This document shows positions 1 through 9,623 of a stretch of DNA of 25,747 nt, piece by piece. Each line of letters begins with the position of its first letter. Positions within the stretch are counted from its first letter, which is position 1. The position numbers and the translations under genes were made by a program. The notes beneath the pieces were generated by a model. That model saw only the letters and a list, made by a program, of their open reading frames with translations. It ran no database searches and was not told where the DNA came from. Origin of the DNA: an uncultured Sphingobacteriaceae bacterium (GTDB taxonomy: Bacteria; Bacteroidota; Bacteroidia; Sphingobacteriales; Sphingobacteriaceae); NCBI GenBank assembly GCA_946887045.1, contig CAMPKC010000063.1:1-25747 (forward strand), read 5' to 3'.

Positions 1-354
1 GCCCAGAGAATAACCAAAAGTCAATTTAATATTTTTTTTAAAAAAATCTCTTTTTTAAAACTATTTCCATTTCTTCCTGTTAAATAATTCCACAGTTGCA
101 GAAATCATGCAGTCTGGTGAGAATATTACTTTTTAAGATTAGAGACAAAAATCGTTCTTTAAACTTAATCCCAGTAAAATAAATTTGATCTTTTTTTTTA
201 TCAACATATACGATGTTTTACAATTTACCGTTTCCTCTAAATATCTGTGAACAAACAATTTAGCGTCTACCACTCTATTTGATATTTAGCAGGATACACA
301 TTGAAAAAACATTTTTAATATATAGATCATTAATTTATTTTATCTGCAAAGCCA
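1..354. other. AT-rich non-coding stretch at the left edge
   Basis: I see no convincing gene here on either strand. The stretch is very AT-rich with several A and T homopolymers (around 38-57 and 190-200). It presumably holds the promoter of the small gene at 355, but no clean TAnnTTTG element could be assigned. The left part may be the downstream or upstream region of a gene outside the window. Confidence 0.5.
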
Positions 355-552
355 ATGAGAAAAAGTTCTACAAACCCACAAGCTGAATTATCAGAAACCC
401 TTGATTTAATTTTAAAAAACCTTCCTGATCCGAAAGATAATAGCGTCTCAACAATTAAAGACGAACTTCTTTTAAATGACCAAAAAATCATTTATCTGGC
501 TCAGAAAAGCAAAGGTTCAAACGGATTTTATTGGAATATTAATCTTTCATAA
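355..552 (+). CDS. Small hypothetical protein, 65 aa
   Basis: The product is a hydrophilic 65-residue protein starting at ATG 355, with no signal peptide or membrane segment. I do not recognise a family. The N-terminal half (SETLDLILKNL) looks helical and amphipathic; the C-terminal half contains DELLLNDQKIIYLAQKSKG, which has the feel of a short helical bundle or winged-helix fragment, but that is a guess. The main reason to believe the gene is its context: a good Rho-independent terminator on the same strand begins 25 bases after the stop codon (578-620), and no longer gene competes for this DNA. An overlapping frame at 476-679 runs through that terminator and is less likely. Function unknown. 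Confidence 0.5.
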   Translation: MRKSSTNPQAELSETLDLILKNLPDPKDNSVSTIKDELLLNDQKIIYLAQKSKGSNGFYWNINLS

Positions 553-577
553 TCGTATTTTACCAATAAACCTAATT

Positions 578-620
578 GTGTGCTTGTGCTTTTTCCAGAG
601 CATAAGTACACTTGTTTTTA
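578..620 (+). terminator. Rho-independent terminator after the 65-aa gene
   Basis: The arms 578-590 and 599-611 form a 13-bp stem with two G-U wobbles and an 8-base loop (TTTTCCAG). It is followed by a T-rich tract (TTGTTTTTA, 612-620). The wobbles pair only in forward-strand RNA, so the forward strand is the transcribed one. Confidence 0.8.
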
Positions 621-694
621 TAACCACTAAGAAGTACATACTTCTGACAGCCTCTCTGCGATCCTTTAAATCCACGTAACTCATACAAACGGAG

Positions 695-707
695 ATCTTG
701 CCAAGAT
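695..707. promoter_or_regulatory. Short palindrome upstream of yjbQ-like gene
   Basis: ATCTTG-C-CAAGAT is a perfect 13-base palindrome 35 bases upstream of the YjbQ-family start codon. A near-consensus -7 element (CATCTTTG, 725-732; one mismatch to TAnnTTTG) follows. The palindrome is in a position suitable for an operator. No binding protein is suggested by the neighbourhood. Confidence 0.3.
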
Positions 708-741
708 ATACCTGGATATATTTACATCTTTGTATTACGTC

Positions 742-1164
742 ATGAAAATTTTCCAGCATACCCTGCAAGTCAAAGAAAAACAACGCGGCTTCCACCTGAT
801 TACTGCGGAAGTGATACATGCAATGCCAGAAATCAAAGATATCAGATCGGGTATCTGCCAAATATTTATCCAGCATACATCCGCTTCACTAAGTATCAAT
901 GAAAACGCTGATCCAACTGTAAGACAAGATTTCGAGATGTTTTTCAACAAGACTGTCCCTGAAAACGACCCGGATTATCTTCATGATTACGAAGGATCGG
1001 ATGACATGCCAGCACACCTTAAAGCTTCGTTACTGGGAAGTTCGGTAATGATTCCGATTCGTAATGGCCGACTAGCTTTAGGTACCTGGCAAGGTATTTA
1101 TTTATGCGAACACCGAAATTATGGTGGTACGAGAAATTTCATAATTACCGCCTGGGGAGAATAG
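742..1164 (+). CDS. yjbQ: YjbQ/UPF0047 family protein (secondary thiamine-phosphate synthase-like)
   Basis: The 140-residue product matches the whole length of the YjbQ (UPF0047) family. Diagnostic stretches are GICQIFIQHTSASLSINENADP in the first half, DYLHDYEGSDDMPAHLKASLLGSS in the middle and LALGTWQGIYLCEHRN near the C-terminus. The conserved His of QHTSAS, the His of AHLK and the Glu/His of CEHR match the conserved polar residues of the family. Members have been reported to complement thiamine-phosphate synthase mutants weakly, and their true role is unsettled. I chose ATG 742 over an in-frame TTG at 730 because the protein family begins near MKIFQ and because the TTG overlaps the putative -7 element. 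It is cytosolic and appears monocistronic. Confidence 0.9.
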   Translation: MKIFQHTLQVKEKQRGFHLITAEVIHAMPEIKDIRSGICQIFIQHTSASLSINENADPTVRQDFEMFFNKTVPENDPDYLHDYEGSDDMPAHLKASLLGSSVMIPIRNGRLALGTWQGIYLCEHRNYGGTRNFIITAWGE

Positions 1165-1307
1165 GCTTCGAATTTGGGGCGTCCAAAATTCCTGGCCTTA
1201 ACTGGCAGTCCGTCTTTCCAAAAAAACAAAATTCCGTCATGTTTTAATCCATTTCAAACTCTTTATTGAGGATTTGATTAATATTGGCAATCAACAACAC
1301 ACACTTA

Positions 1308-2519
1308 ATGGATTCTAAAGAAAAGATAATACTGCTTTTATTGGCAGCTATAAACTTTACTCACATTCTTGATTTTATGATAATGATGCCATTGGGAAAT
1401 TACCTGATGCCCTATTTTAATATCTCATCACAACAGTTTTCGATGCTGGTGGCTGCCTATACTTTCAGCGCTGGCATTTCCGGCTTTCTTGCTGCCTTCT
1501 TTGTCGACAAATACGACCGTAAAAAAGTTCTGTTGATGGGCTTTTCGGGCTTCTTAGTAGGTACATTGTTTTGTGCACTGTCTCCAACATATTTCATCCT
1601 GTTATTTTCAAGAATTGTAGCAGGTATTTTTGGCGGGTTAATCGGTGCCCAGGTTTTATCTATCGTAGCCGATCTGATACCCTACCAAAGAAGAGGCACC
1701 GCCATGGGAATTATTATGGCAGCATTTTCTGTGGCCTCTGTGTTTGGCGTACCCTTTTCTTTGTACCTGGCAAATATCTTCAATTGGCACGGCCCTTTTT
1801 ATTTTGTAGCAGGTTTGGGAGCCATCCTTATCCCGTTTCTTATCAAATATTTACCGAAAATGGACGCACATACAAAGGAAAGCAGGCAGACAAAAGTAAG
1901 TCCATTGGAACTCTTAAGCAGTATCGGCAAAGACAAAAATCAGGTTCTGGCGCTGGCGCTTTCGGCAACTATTATGCTTGGACATTTTCTCATTATTCCC
2001 TTTTTAAACCCCTTTATGGAGTTCAATATGGGTTTCAGCAAAGTACAAACCCCAATGATTTATATGATCGGCGGAGCGCTTACCCTGGTGAGCTCTCCGC
2101 TGCTTGGCCGATTGGCCGACAAGATTGGTAAACACCGCCTGTTTGTAATCATGGCTCTGGTGGCAATTTTACCTATTGCACTGATCACCAACCTTCCGCC
2201 GTTCCCATTTTACCTTGTTCTCGCCGTCACCGGATTCTGGTTTGTGGTTTCATCAGGAAGAATGATTCCTGCCCAGGCAATGATAAGTAACGTTGTTTCT
2301 ACCGAACGCCGCGGTAGCTTCATGAGTATAAATTCATCGGTCCAGCAAATATTTGTCGGCATTGCCTCTGTACTTGCTGGCTTTATCGTTATTAAAACTC
2401 CATCAAATGCTATACTTAATTATGAAATTACGGGGTATATCAGCATCGTGATAACGTTAATCAGCATTGTTTTTGTTTCAAAACTGAATACCCGGCTAAA
2501 GCGGAGAGACTCTGCTTAA
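1308..2519 (+). CDS. MFS transporter
   Basis: This encodes a 403-residue major facilitator superfamily protein of about 12 membrane segments, probably a drug or sugar exporter of the AraJ/YdhP-like (DHA1) type. The cytosolic loop between helices 2 and 3 carries a good MFS motif A (FFVDKYDRKKVLLMG). The matching loop in the second half reads GRLADKIGKHRLFVIM, and a hydrophilic loop around DAHTKESRQTKVSPLELL separates the two six-helix halves. An N-terminal aspartate within helix 1 (NFTHILDFMIMMPLG) is typical of proton-coupled antiporters of this group. I prefer ATG 1308 (MDSKEKI) to the in-frame TTG at 1284, as eight extra polar residues would add nothing. The substrate cannot be read from sequence. 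It is followed by a convergent gene 25 bases downstream. Confidence 0.88.
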   Translation: MDSKEKIILLLLAAINFTHILDFMIMMPLGNYLMPYFNISSQQFSMLVAAYTFSAGISGFLAAFFVDKYDRKKVLLMGFSGFLVGTLFCALSPTYFILLFSRIVAGIFGGLIGAQVLSIVADLIPYQRRGTAMGIIMAAFSVASVFGVPFSLYLANIFNWHGPFYFVAGLGAILIPFLIKYLPKMDAHTKESRQTKVSPLELLSSIGKDKNQVLALALSATIMLGHFLIIPFLNPFMEFNMGFSKVQTPMIYMIGGALTLVSSPLLGRLADKIGKHRLFVIMALVAILPIALITNLPPFPFYLVLAVTGFWFVVSSGRMIPAQAMISNVVSTERRGSFMSINSSVQQIFVGIASVLAGFIVIKTPSNAILNYEITGYISIVITLISIVFVSKLNTRLKRRDSA

Positions 2520-2544
2520 TTATTGAGCCATTAACCTTAGCTGA

Positions 2545-3081
2545 TCATTTCATTTTTTTCAACAACTTTTTTCCGCGACTTTGCATAGCTGCTGTTCCAT
2601 CTTTTAATAAAAAAACAATCTGCGCTTTCAATTCATCTGCTATCCAACCATAACGATTACTTAAATTGAATAAAATATCAAGGCAGTTTACCTGCACCGC
2701 AACAGGTGTTTCCGGATCAATCAACCATTCGAACGTAACTTCTACAAGGTCACTTAGGTCATACTGATCTAAATAGCCGCTCCGTCTTTCAGAGAGGCCC
2801 ATCAGAATTTTAGTATAATGCCTCCTGCAGCTGTAATTATTCTGCTTCAAATAAGCGCTTAAAAAGCCGGGCAAGCCAACAACAAAGCAATCTTTACTGG
2901 AGTTAAAAGTACATTCTAAGATCCAGGCAGCTCTGAAAGCAATTTGTGGGTCGTGATGAAACGACATATCAATTAAATACTTGAGGGCATCAACGTTAGC
3001 TGATGCCAATTGGGCAAGATGTTGAGCTGTTTTCTTTCCAATTTTATTTTTTAAATCGGGTAACCACTCCACTTTTGTCAT
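2545..3081 (-). CDS. HEAT-like helical hypothetical protein
   Basis: The product is a 178-residue soluble protein from ATG 3081. An upstream in-frame TTG at 3123 would extend it by 14 residues but is a poor candidate. Helical pairs such as DPQIAFRAAWILECTF (about residues 43-58) and the later TPVAVQVNCLDILFNLS resemble HEAT/ARM repeats, suggesting a small alpha-solenoid that binds a protein partner. I recall similar uncharacterised proteins in other Bacteroidota, but cannot name a function. It ends convergently 25 bases from the MFS gene and starts divergently from the ABC-F gene, so the two share an 85-base promoter region. Confidence 0.75.
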   Translation of the reverse strand: MTKVEWLPDLKNKIGKKTAQHLAQLASANVDALKYLIDMSFHHDPQIAFRAAWILECTFNSSKDCFVVGLPGFLSAYLKQNNYSCRRHYTKILMGLSERRSGYLDQYDLSDLVEVTFEWLIDPETPVAVQVNCLDILFNLSNRYGWIADELKAQIVFLLKDGTAAMQSRGKKLLKKMK

Positions 3082-3136
3082 GTTATTTCCATCTAAAAAT
3101 AATTCTTTAATTGCAACAGACAAATCCTATCGATAA

Positions 3137-4795
<1,659 letters not shown>

Positions 4796-4830
4796 GGGGC
4801 TTGCAACACGGTTCCAAACTATATTATTTG

Positions 4831-4862
4831 AAAAAGATTCGGGTATCACCCGGATCTTTTTT
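4831..4862 (+). terminator. Rho-independent terminator after the ABC-F gene
   Basis: The arms 4835-4844 and 4848-4857 pair over 10 bp (one G-U) around the three-base loop ATC, followed by six T. Flanking A residues at 4831-4834 let the hairpin work in both directions, but the only gene reading into it is the ABC-F gene, 36 bases upstream. Confidence 0.88.
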
Positions 4863-5029
4863 GCTTTATACAAACTGACATGAAACACAACCCGCCAATC
4901 TAACACGAAATCGCCGTTGGTAACATTTTAAATGAATTTAAGTATTAGATCAAAAAAACAGCAACAGTGTTCAGAATCTTTCGCATTTTTGAAAGGATGA
5001 GTTCAAAAAACTAAACAATCTAACATTGA

Positions 5030-5425
5030 ATGATGGACATTCAGGAATTGAAATTAGGTAATCTGATCAAGATCAGTCCCAGAGAAAACGAAGAAGGCAT
5101 ATTATTTCTTACCGAAATCCAACATTCTAGCATTATTGGTGAAATGCTGGTTCCCAGACAAGGCTATCACTTCAGGATTAAATTTGATGAAATCCAGCCT
5201 TTGGAATTAAGGGAAGACTGGCTTATTTTTTTAGGATTTAATAAGAGTCCGGATGAAAATAATGTTTGGATAGACTCCAAAAATTTCATTCATTTTAAAC
5301 TGTCGCCTTTTGAAAGCGGGTTTATGGAGGAGGGAAAGATTGCTGTCGCAATTGATTCGATTCATCAATTGCAAAACGTCTATTTAACTCTCACCGGTGA
5401 AGAATTGAAAGCTGACAACTGCTAA
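5030..5425 (+). CDS. Conserved small Bacteroidota hypothetical protein, 131 aa
   Basis: This soluble protein of 131 residues (130 if the adjacent ATG at 5033 is used) belongs to a recurrent Bacteroidota family that I recognise by pattern. It opens with IQELKLGNLIKI, has an I-x-P-L-x-L-x-x-x-W-L-x-x-L-G-F block in the middle (IQPLELREDWLIFLGF, about 55-70) and ends in HQLQNVYLTLTGEEL (about 111-125). Members are common on mobile elements and chromosomes and have no established function. The N-terminal part looks like a small beta-barrel. It lies alone between the ABC-F terminator and the convergent acetyltransferase gene, whose stop is 9 bases away. Confidence 0.75.
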   Translation: MMDIQELKLGNLIKISPRENEEGILFLTEIQHSSIIGEMLVPRQGYHFRIKFDEIQPLELREDWLIFLGFNKSPDENNVWIDSKNFIHFKLSPFESGFMEEGKIAVAIDSIHQLQNVYLTLTGEELKADNC

Positions 5426-5434
5426 AAAGCTTCG

Positions 5435-5977
5435 TTAGAATTGCAATTCCTTTTTCATTATCCAGTTGATTTGAGAATCGTCTCCTATAAGAGAATTTCT
5501 TGAACCACATTTTTGAAATCCCCATTTCGTATAAAAATCAATTGCCCGTTTATTTTCACACCATACTCCCAACCAAAGCACCTCCTTATTTTGAATCCTG
5601 GCCTGCGAAATGCACTCTTTTATTAGTGCAGACCCAACGCCTGTTGCTTTAAAAGAGTCATCCACATACAAACGCACCAATTCCATGCATTTTACAGCAG
5701 AGTTTATTTCGGCGGGATTATTCAGTTCGCGCATTAGAGCGTAGCCAACGAGGGTGTGTAATCGGTAAGCCAAAAAAACCGTGTTATGCCTGCGACCAAC
5801 ATCTGACATAAGAGCCTGTACAGAAAACTCTTCTTCTAAAATCCTCTCAATATCTCCTTTGCCATTCTGGTCTGCAAAGCTTTCAGAAAAAGTTTTTCGA
5901 CTGAAACACGCTAATGTTGCAGCATCTTCAGGCTCTGCCCGTCGGATAGTGATAGTGTTAAATACTTTGGAAGTCAC
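5435..5977 (-). CDS. GNAT family N-acetyltransferase (PaiA-like)
   Basis: This 180-residue protein has a complete GCN5-related acetyltransferase fold. It begins with the usual IRRAEPEDAATLACF strand and helix, has the central strand MELVRLYVDDSF, and then the acetyl-CoA pyrophosphate loop KATGVGSALIKECISQA (about 110-126; consensus Q/R-x-x-G-x-G/A). The C-terminal block ENKRAIDFYTKWGFQKCG (about 141-158) is the typical motif B helix and strand. The FSESFADQN stretch near the N-terminus resembles PaiA-type polyamine acetyltransferases, but the substrate cannot be determined. The start is GTG at 5977; the next in-frame ATG would remove the first third of the fold. Confidence 0.88.
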   Translation of the reverse strand: MTSKVFNTITIRRAEPEDAATLACFSRKTFSESFADQNGKGDIERILEEEFSVQALMSDVGRRHNTVFLAYRLHTLVGYALMRELNNPAEINSAVKCMELVRLYVDDSFKATGVGSALIKECISQARIQNKEVLWLGVWCENKRAIDFYTKWGFQKCGSRNSLIGDDSQINWIMKKELQF

Positions 5978-6117
5978 GTTTTTTAATTAAACAGCTAATA
6001 AATGGTGCTATTACGGAATGTTTTATAAATAGTTAGAATAAATATTTAATTTAACAATAATTTATTTCAAGATCGGGAAATAGCAAACAAAAACGCTTTA
6101 CTATACATACGTAAATC

Positions 6118-6145
6118 ACCATTGAAGCTAATAGAAATCAATGGT
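6118..6145. promoter_or_regulatory. Inverted repeat in copy 1 of the duplication
   Basis: ACCATTGA (6118-6125) and TCAATGGT (6138-6145) are perfect complements separated by 12 bases. The same element recurs at 6229-6256 in copy 2. It could be an operator for the DinB gene or an RNA hairpin; nothing in the window identifies a regulator. Confidence 0.4.
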
Positions 6146-6188
6146 TTAGGGACCTGCTTTTCTTAAATTGGTAGAAATCAGTCATAAT

Positions 6189-6236
6189 ATGAAAACAAAA
6201 ACGGCTGCCTTATATACATACGTAAATCACCATTGA
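6189..6236 (+). other. 15-codon upstream ORF created by the duplication
   Basis: The upstream copy of the duplicated DinB start codon (ATG 6189) opens a frame with the same first eight residues as the real gene (MKTKTAAL). It then runs into copy 2, adding YTYVNHH before TGA at 6234-6236. It ends 63 bases before the intact start codon at 6300. It is a truncated 5' gene fragment that may be translated as a leader peptide. Confidence 0.6.
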
Positions 6237-6299
6237 AGCTAATAGAAATCAATGGTTTAGGGACCTGCTTTTCTTAAATTGGTAGAAATCAGTCATAAT

Positions 6300-6791
6300 A
6301 TGAAAACAAAAACGGCTGCCTTAATTGAACTCTGGCAGGAAGCCAGATCAAGGTTCACTAATCAATTACAAAATCTTACACCCGAAGATTTGAAAAAGAA
6401 ACTTGCGCCCTGTCCAAACAGCTTAGGTTTTTTGATCCGCCATATCGGAGATGTAGAATTAATATTTTCTAAAAATGTATTCGATGCACCTCAGGTAGAC
6501 GTGTCAGCTAAAACGTTAATTGCGCAGCACGATACCGGTGAATGGACAAATTTGGATGAATTAAAATCGTATGTCGATCAGTCGGCAAAAACCCTGGAAA
6601 GCGTTTTGGAGCAACAAAGCGACTCCGACTGGGAGACATTGATTACAACAAAAGAATTTGGAACCAAAACTAAAGCCGAAGCCTTGGGCCGAATAATATC
6701 TCATACAGCTTATCATGCAGGACAATTAGCCATTGTTAATAAATATGGTATTGTGTTTAAACCATTGGAAGAATATTATCAAAATGCCTGA
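6300..6791 (+). CDS. DinB family protein
   Basis: The product is a 163-residue four-helix-bundle protein of the DinB/YfiT-like superfamily. The metal-binding histidine triad is present: His48 in RHIGDVE, and His135 and His139 in SHTAYHAGQL. The family includes damage-inducible proteins of unknown role and bacillithiol or mycothiol transferases; the substrate here is unknown. The start is ATG 6300 in the second copy of the 111-bp duplication. An in-frame TTG at 6279 adds seven residues and lies in the leader. An identical start codon and first eight codons sit 111 bases upstream but are cut off from the gene by a stop. No terminator was evident downstream. Confidence 0.87.
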   Translation: MKTKTAALIELWQEARSRFTNQLQNLTPEDLKKKLAPCPNSLGFLIRHIGDVELIFSKNVFDAPQVDVSAKTLIAQHDTGEWTNLDELKSYVDQSAKTLESVLEQQSDSDWETLITTKEFGTKTKAEALGRIISHTAYHAGQLAIVNKYGIVFKPLEEYYQNA

Positions 6792-6997
6792 TAGTTTGAA
6801 ATATTTTTTACTAAATCCCAACTCTTCATAACGTTTCCCCGGGTTCACCTTGATTTGGATGTTACGTTTCGTTTCGCTCACATTATTCGAATTCTGATCT
6901 TAGCGGGCCACGACGATTAAGTTCAATTGTAGCATGTAACTTTATAAATTATTACTCCTAAATTTATGAATATTCTCCTGTAAAAAACAAACTCTTT

Positions 6998-9508
6998 ATG
7001 CCTGTAACCACACACAATATCAAAGGTTTAACCACTAAGCAGGTACTTGAATCGCGGGAAAAACACGGCCCAAATACACTTGATTACAAAAAAGAAAATG
7101 GCTTCATTGATGCGCTAAAAAGCCTCGGCAAAGAACCCATGGTTATTCTGCTGCTCATAGCCTCGTTGGTCTATTTCGTAAGCGGAGATCCAGGAGATGG
7201 GATTTTTCTGGCTTCAGCTATTGTTCTGGTTGCTGCCATTTCTTTATACCAGGATAAAAGAAGTCGCAATGCCTTGGAAAAACTAAAAGACTTCAGTCAA
7301 CCCCATTGTAAAGTAATCCGAAATGGTATCGTTGTTGAAATTAAGAGCGACGAACTGGTTGTTGGCGACAGCCTGATAATTGAAGAAGGCACTTTAATTA
7401 CAGCTGACGGCGTAATTGTACATTCGAACGACTTCTCGGTAAATGAATCTATACTCACAGGAGAGTCCCTCCCGGTTTACAAAGATAAAGAGAAAGAAGA
7501 CAACCTGATTTATCATGGTACATCTGTAGCCAGCGGATTAGCAATTGCCACCATAAACGCAGTGGGTAACGAAACAAAATTAGGTAAGATCGGAAAAAGC
7601 CTGGAGAACATCCAAGAAGAAAAAACTCCACTCGAAAAACAGATAACCAATTTCGTAAAAAAGATGGTGATTACAGGTGCCGTTGTTTTTTTAATTGTTT
7701 GGACCATAAATTATTTCAAGACACATGATGCACTCGACAGCCTGCTAAAAGCACTAACATTAGCCATGAGCATTTTACCGGAAGAAATACCAGTAGCTTT
7801 CAGCACATTTATGGCATTGGGAGCCTGGCGTTTAATGAAAATGGGCATTGTAGTGAAACAGATGAAAACGGTTGAAACTTTAGGCAGCGCCACCGTACTG
7901 TGCATAGACAAAACGGGAACTATTACCGAAAGCAAAATGACGCTGGCAAAACTTTATGGAATTAAATCGGCAAAGATCTCAAATCCCGAAAGCCTTTTAA
8001 ACAGCGATGAAACAGATCTTATAAAGCTAGCTATGTGGGCAAGCGAGCCAATCCCCTTCGATCCGATGGAAGTTGCGCTGCACACCGCTTATTCAGGTTT
8101 GGAGTTAAACGATGAAAGGCCAAACTTTAAAATGATCCACGAATATCCCCTTAGCGGACAACCGCCTATGATGACGCACCTTTTCGAAAATGAGGCAGGC
8201 GAAAGGATTATAGCAGCAAAAGGAGCTCCTGAAGCACTGATGAAGCTTTCGGACATATCTGAAACCGAAAAACAGCAGATCGAACAAATCATTAAAACAC
8301 TCGGTTCCGACGGCTACCGTATTTTGGGAGTAGCACAATCTGAGTTTGCAGGTGATAATTTCCCTAAAACTCAGCAGGAATTTAAATTCCACTTTAAAGG
8401 ACTTGTTGCATTCTATGATCCTCCGAAGAAAAACATACAGGCAGTTTTCGAAAAATTTTATGCAGCCGGAATTTCTGTAAAGATAATTACCGGAGATTAT
8501 CCGGCCACAACCACAGCCATTGCCAGACAAGTAAGGTTTAAAGGATATGAGAAAAGTATAACCGGCGATGAACTGATGAAATTAACGAATGAAGAATTGC
8601 AGAATTGTGTAGAGAATACTAATGTATTTACACGGATGTTTCCGGAGGCAAAACTAAAAGTGATCAATGCTTTAAAAGAAAGGAAAGAAATAGTAGCGAT
8701 GACAGGCGATGGTATTAATGACGGACCAGCCCTGAAGTCAGCTCATATTGGAATTGCAATGGGTAAAAAAGGCACAGAAATAGCTAAGCAAGCAGCGTCA
8801 TTAATTTTGCTGGAAGACGATCTGTCGAAAATGGTGGATGCTGTTGCAATGGGAAGAAAAATATATTCCAATTTGAAAAAAGCTATTCAATACGTAATAT
8901 CAATTCATATTCCTATCATACTTACAGTCTTTATTCCATTAACCTTGGGGTGGATATACCCTAATATTTTCTCGCCGGTACATATCATATTCTTAGAGCT
9001 GGTAATGGGGCCTACCTGCTCTATCATATACGAAAACGAACCAATGGAAGAGAAAACAATGATTCAGAAGCCTCGTCCATTTACAAACACCTTTTTTAAA
9101 CGAAAAGAGCTCACAACAAGTATTGTTCAGGGTTTGGCTATTACTGTGGGAACTCTCAGCGCTTATCAGTATGCCGTGCACCAGGGGCTAAATGAATCAC
9201 ATACAAGAACGATGGTCTTTACCGTGCTTATTTCGGCTAATATCTTTCTGACGTTAATAAATCGCTCCTTTTATTATTCTATCCTCACCACGTTGAAATA
9301 CAAGAACGGTTTGGTTTTACTCATTATCAGCGTAACCATTGCAATAACAGGAATATTACTTTTTTTCGATCCATTAGCAGAATTCTTCGGATTCGAACCC
9401 TTAAATTTTCAGCAATTATCCTTATGTCTGATTATTGGATTTTTGTCTGTAATCTGGTATGAGATAATAAAGTGGAGAAAACGAAAAACAGCCGCACTAC
9501 CGGGCTAA
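6998..9508 (+). CDS. Cation-translocating P-type ATPase
   Basis: This is an 836-residue P-type ATPase. It has an N-terminal cation-ATPase segment (TTKQVLESREKHGPNTLD), the actuator motif TGES (154-157), and TM4 with LPEEIP (P261). The phosphorylated aspartate is D304 in DKTGTI, the nucleotide-binding loop is KGAPEAL (from 408) and the hinge motif is TGDGINDGPALK (from 569). About six membrane helices follow. The overall layout is that of P2-type pumps (Ca2+ or related). TM4 has PEEIP rather than the PEGLP of classical Ca2+ pumps, and TM6 (FLELVMGPTCSIIYENEP) lacks the Asn/Asp found in Ca2+ pumps, so the ion is uncertain. It stands alone, 115 bases before a convergent gene. Confidence 0.9.
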   Translation: MPVTTHNIKGLTTKQVLESREKHGPNTLDYKKENGFIDALKSLGKEPMVILLLIASLVYFVSGDPGDGIFLASAIVLVAAISLYQDKRSRNALEKLKDFSQPHCKVIRNGIVVEIKSDELVVGDSLIIEEGTLITADGVIVHSNDFSVNESILTGESLPVYKDKEKEDNLIYHGTSVASGLAIATINAVGNETKLGKIGKSLENIQEEKTPLEKQITNFVKKMVITGAVVFLIVWTINYFKTHDALDSLLKALTLAMSILPEEIPVAFSTFMALGAWRLMKMGIVVKQMKTVETLGSATVLCIDKTGTITESKMTLAKLYGIKSAKISNPESLLNSDETDLIKLAMWASEPIPFDPMEVALHTAYSGLELNDERPNFKMIHEYPLSGQPPMMTHLFENEAGERIIAAKGAPEALMKLSDISETEKQQIEQIIKTLGSDGYRILGVAQSEFAGDNFPKTQQEFKFHFKGLVAFYDPPKKNIQAVFEKFYAAGISVKIITGDYPATTTAIARQVRFKGYEKSITGDELMKLTNEELQNCVENTNVFTRMFPEAKLKVINALKERKEIVAMTGDGINDGPALKSAHIGIAMGKKGTEIAKQAASLILLEDDLSKMVDAVAMGRKIYSNLKKAIQYVISIHIPIILTVFIPLTLGWIYPNIFSPVHIIFLELVMGPTCSIIYENEPMEEKTMIQKPRPFTNTFFKRKELTTSIVQGLAITVGTLSAYQYAVHQGLNESHTRTMVFTVLISANIFLTLINRSFYYSILTTLKYKNGLVLLIISVTIAITGILLFFDPLAEFFGFEPLNFQQLSLCLIIGFLSVIWYEIIKWRKRKTAALPG

Positions 9509-9623
9509 AATTTGTGACAAATGCCTTAGAGAAAAGATCTTAGAAAGATTCCAGCTTCAGATGATCAAAAGATGATTATCAAAAAGAAATCCTGAGGTGT
9601 CGAACCAGCATAAATAGAATGCA

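Larger units (their letters stand above)
6102..6323 (+). repeat. Perfect 111-bp tandem duplication spanning the DinB gene start
   Basis: Bases 6102-6212 and 6213-6323 are identical over all 111 positions and directly adjacent. Bases 6101/6212 and 6213/6324 differ, so the borders are exact. Each copy holds an 8-bp inverted repeat (ACCATTGA...TCAATGGT), the untranslated leader and the first eight codons of the DinB gene. Perfect identity in non-coding sequence implies a very recent event, or an assembly artefact. Confidence 0.98.

Noticed and set aside
547..876. 109-codon reverse frame overlapping the first terminator and yjbQ
   Set aside because: It runs antisense through a conserved YjbQ-family gene and a terminator hairpin; no independent support.
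1165..1307. Possible hairpin after yjbQ (GAATTTGG...CCAAAATTC)
   Set aside because: The stem needs a bulge and is not followed by a T-tract, so it is not a credible intrinsic terminator.
1571..2131. 186-codon forward frame inside the MFS gene
   Set aside because: It is a shadow of the MFS coding sequence, rich in Arg, Tyr and Cys with no family resemblance; the MFS frame shows clear motifs and membrane helices.
6279..6299. TTG start for the DinB gene seven codons upstream
   Set aside because: ATG 6300 fits the family and the TTG lies in the repeated leader; the extra residues (MVEISHN) add no conserved sequence.
6102..6323. CRISPR array or mobile-element end repeats
   Set aside because: There are only two directly abutting copies with no spacers and no transposase or Cas genes; a simple tandem duplication explains it.
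8105..8530. 141-codon reverse frame inside the P-type ATPase gene
   Set aside because: The opposite strand encodes conserved P-type ATPase sequence; the reverse frame is Cys- and Phe-rich and resembles nothing.
9509..9623. Possible terminator between the P-type ATPase and EEP genes
   Set aside because: ATTTGT-G-ACAAAT just after the ATPase stop has a one-base loop and no T-run; other short repeats in the gap are too weak to call.
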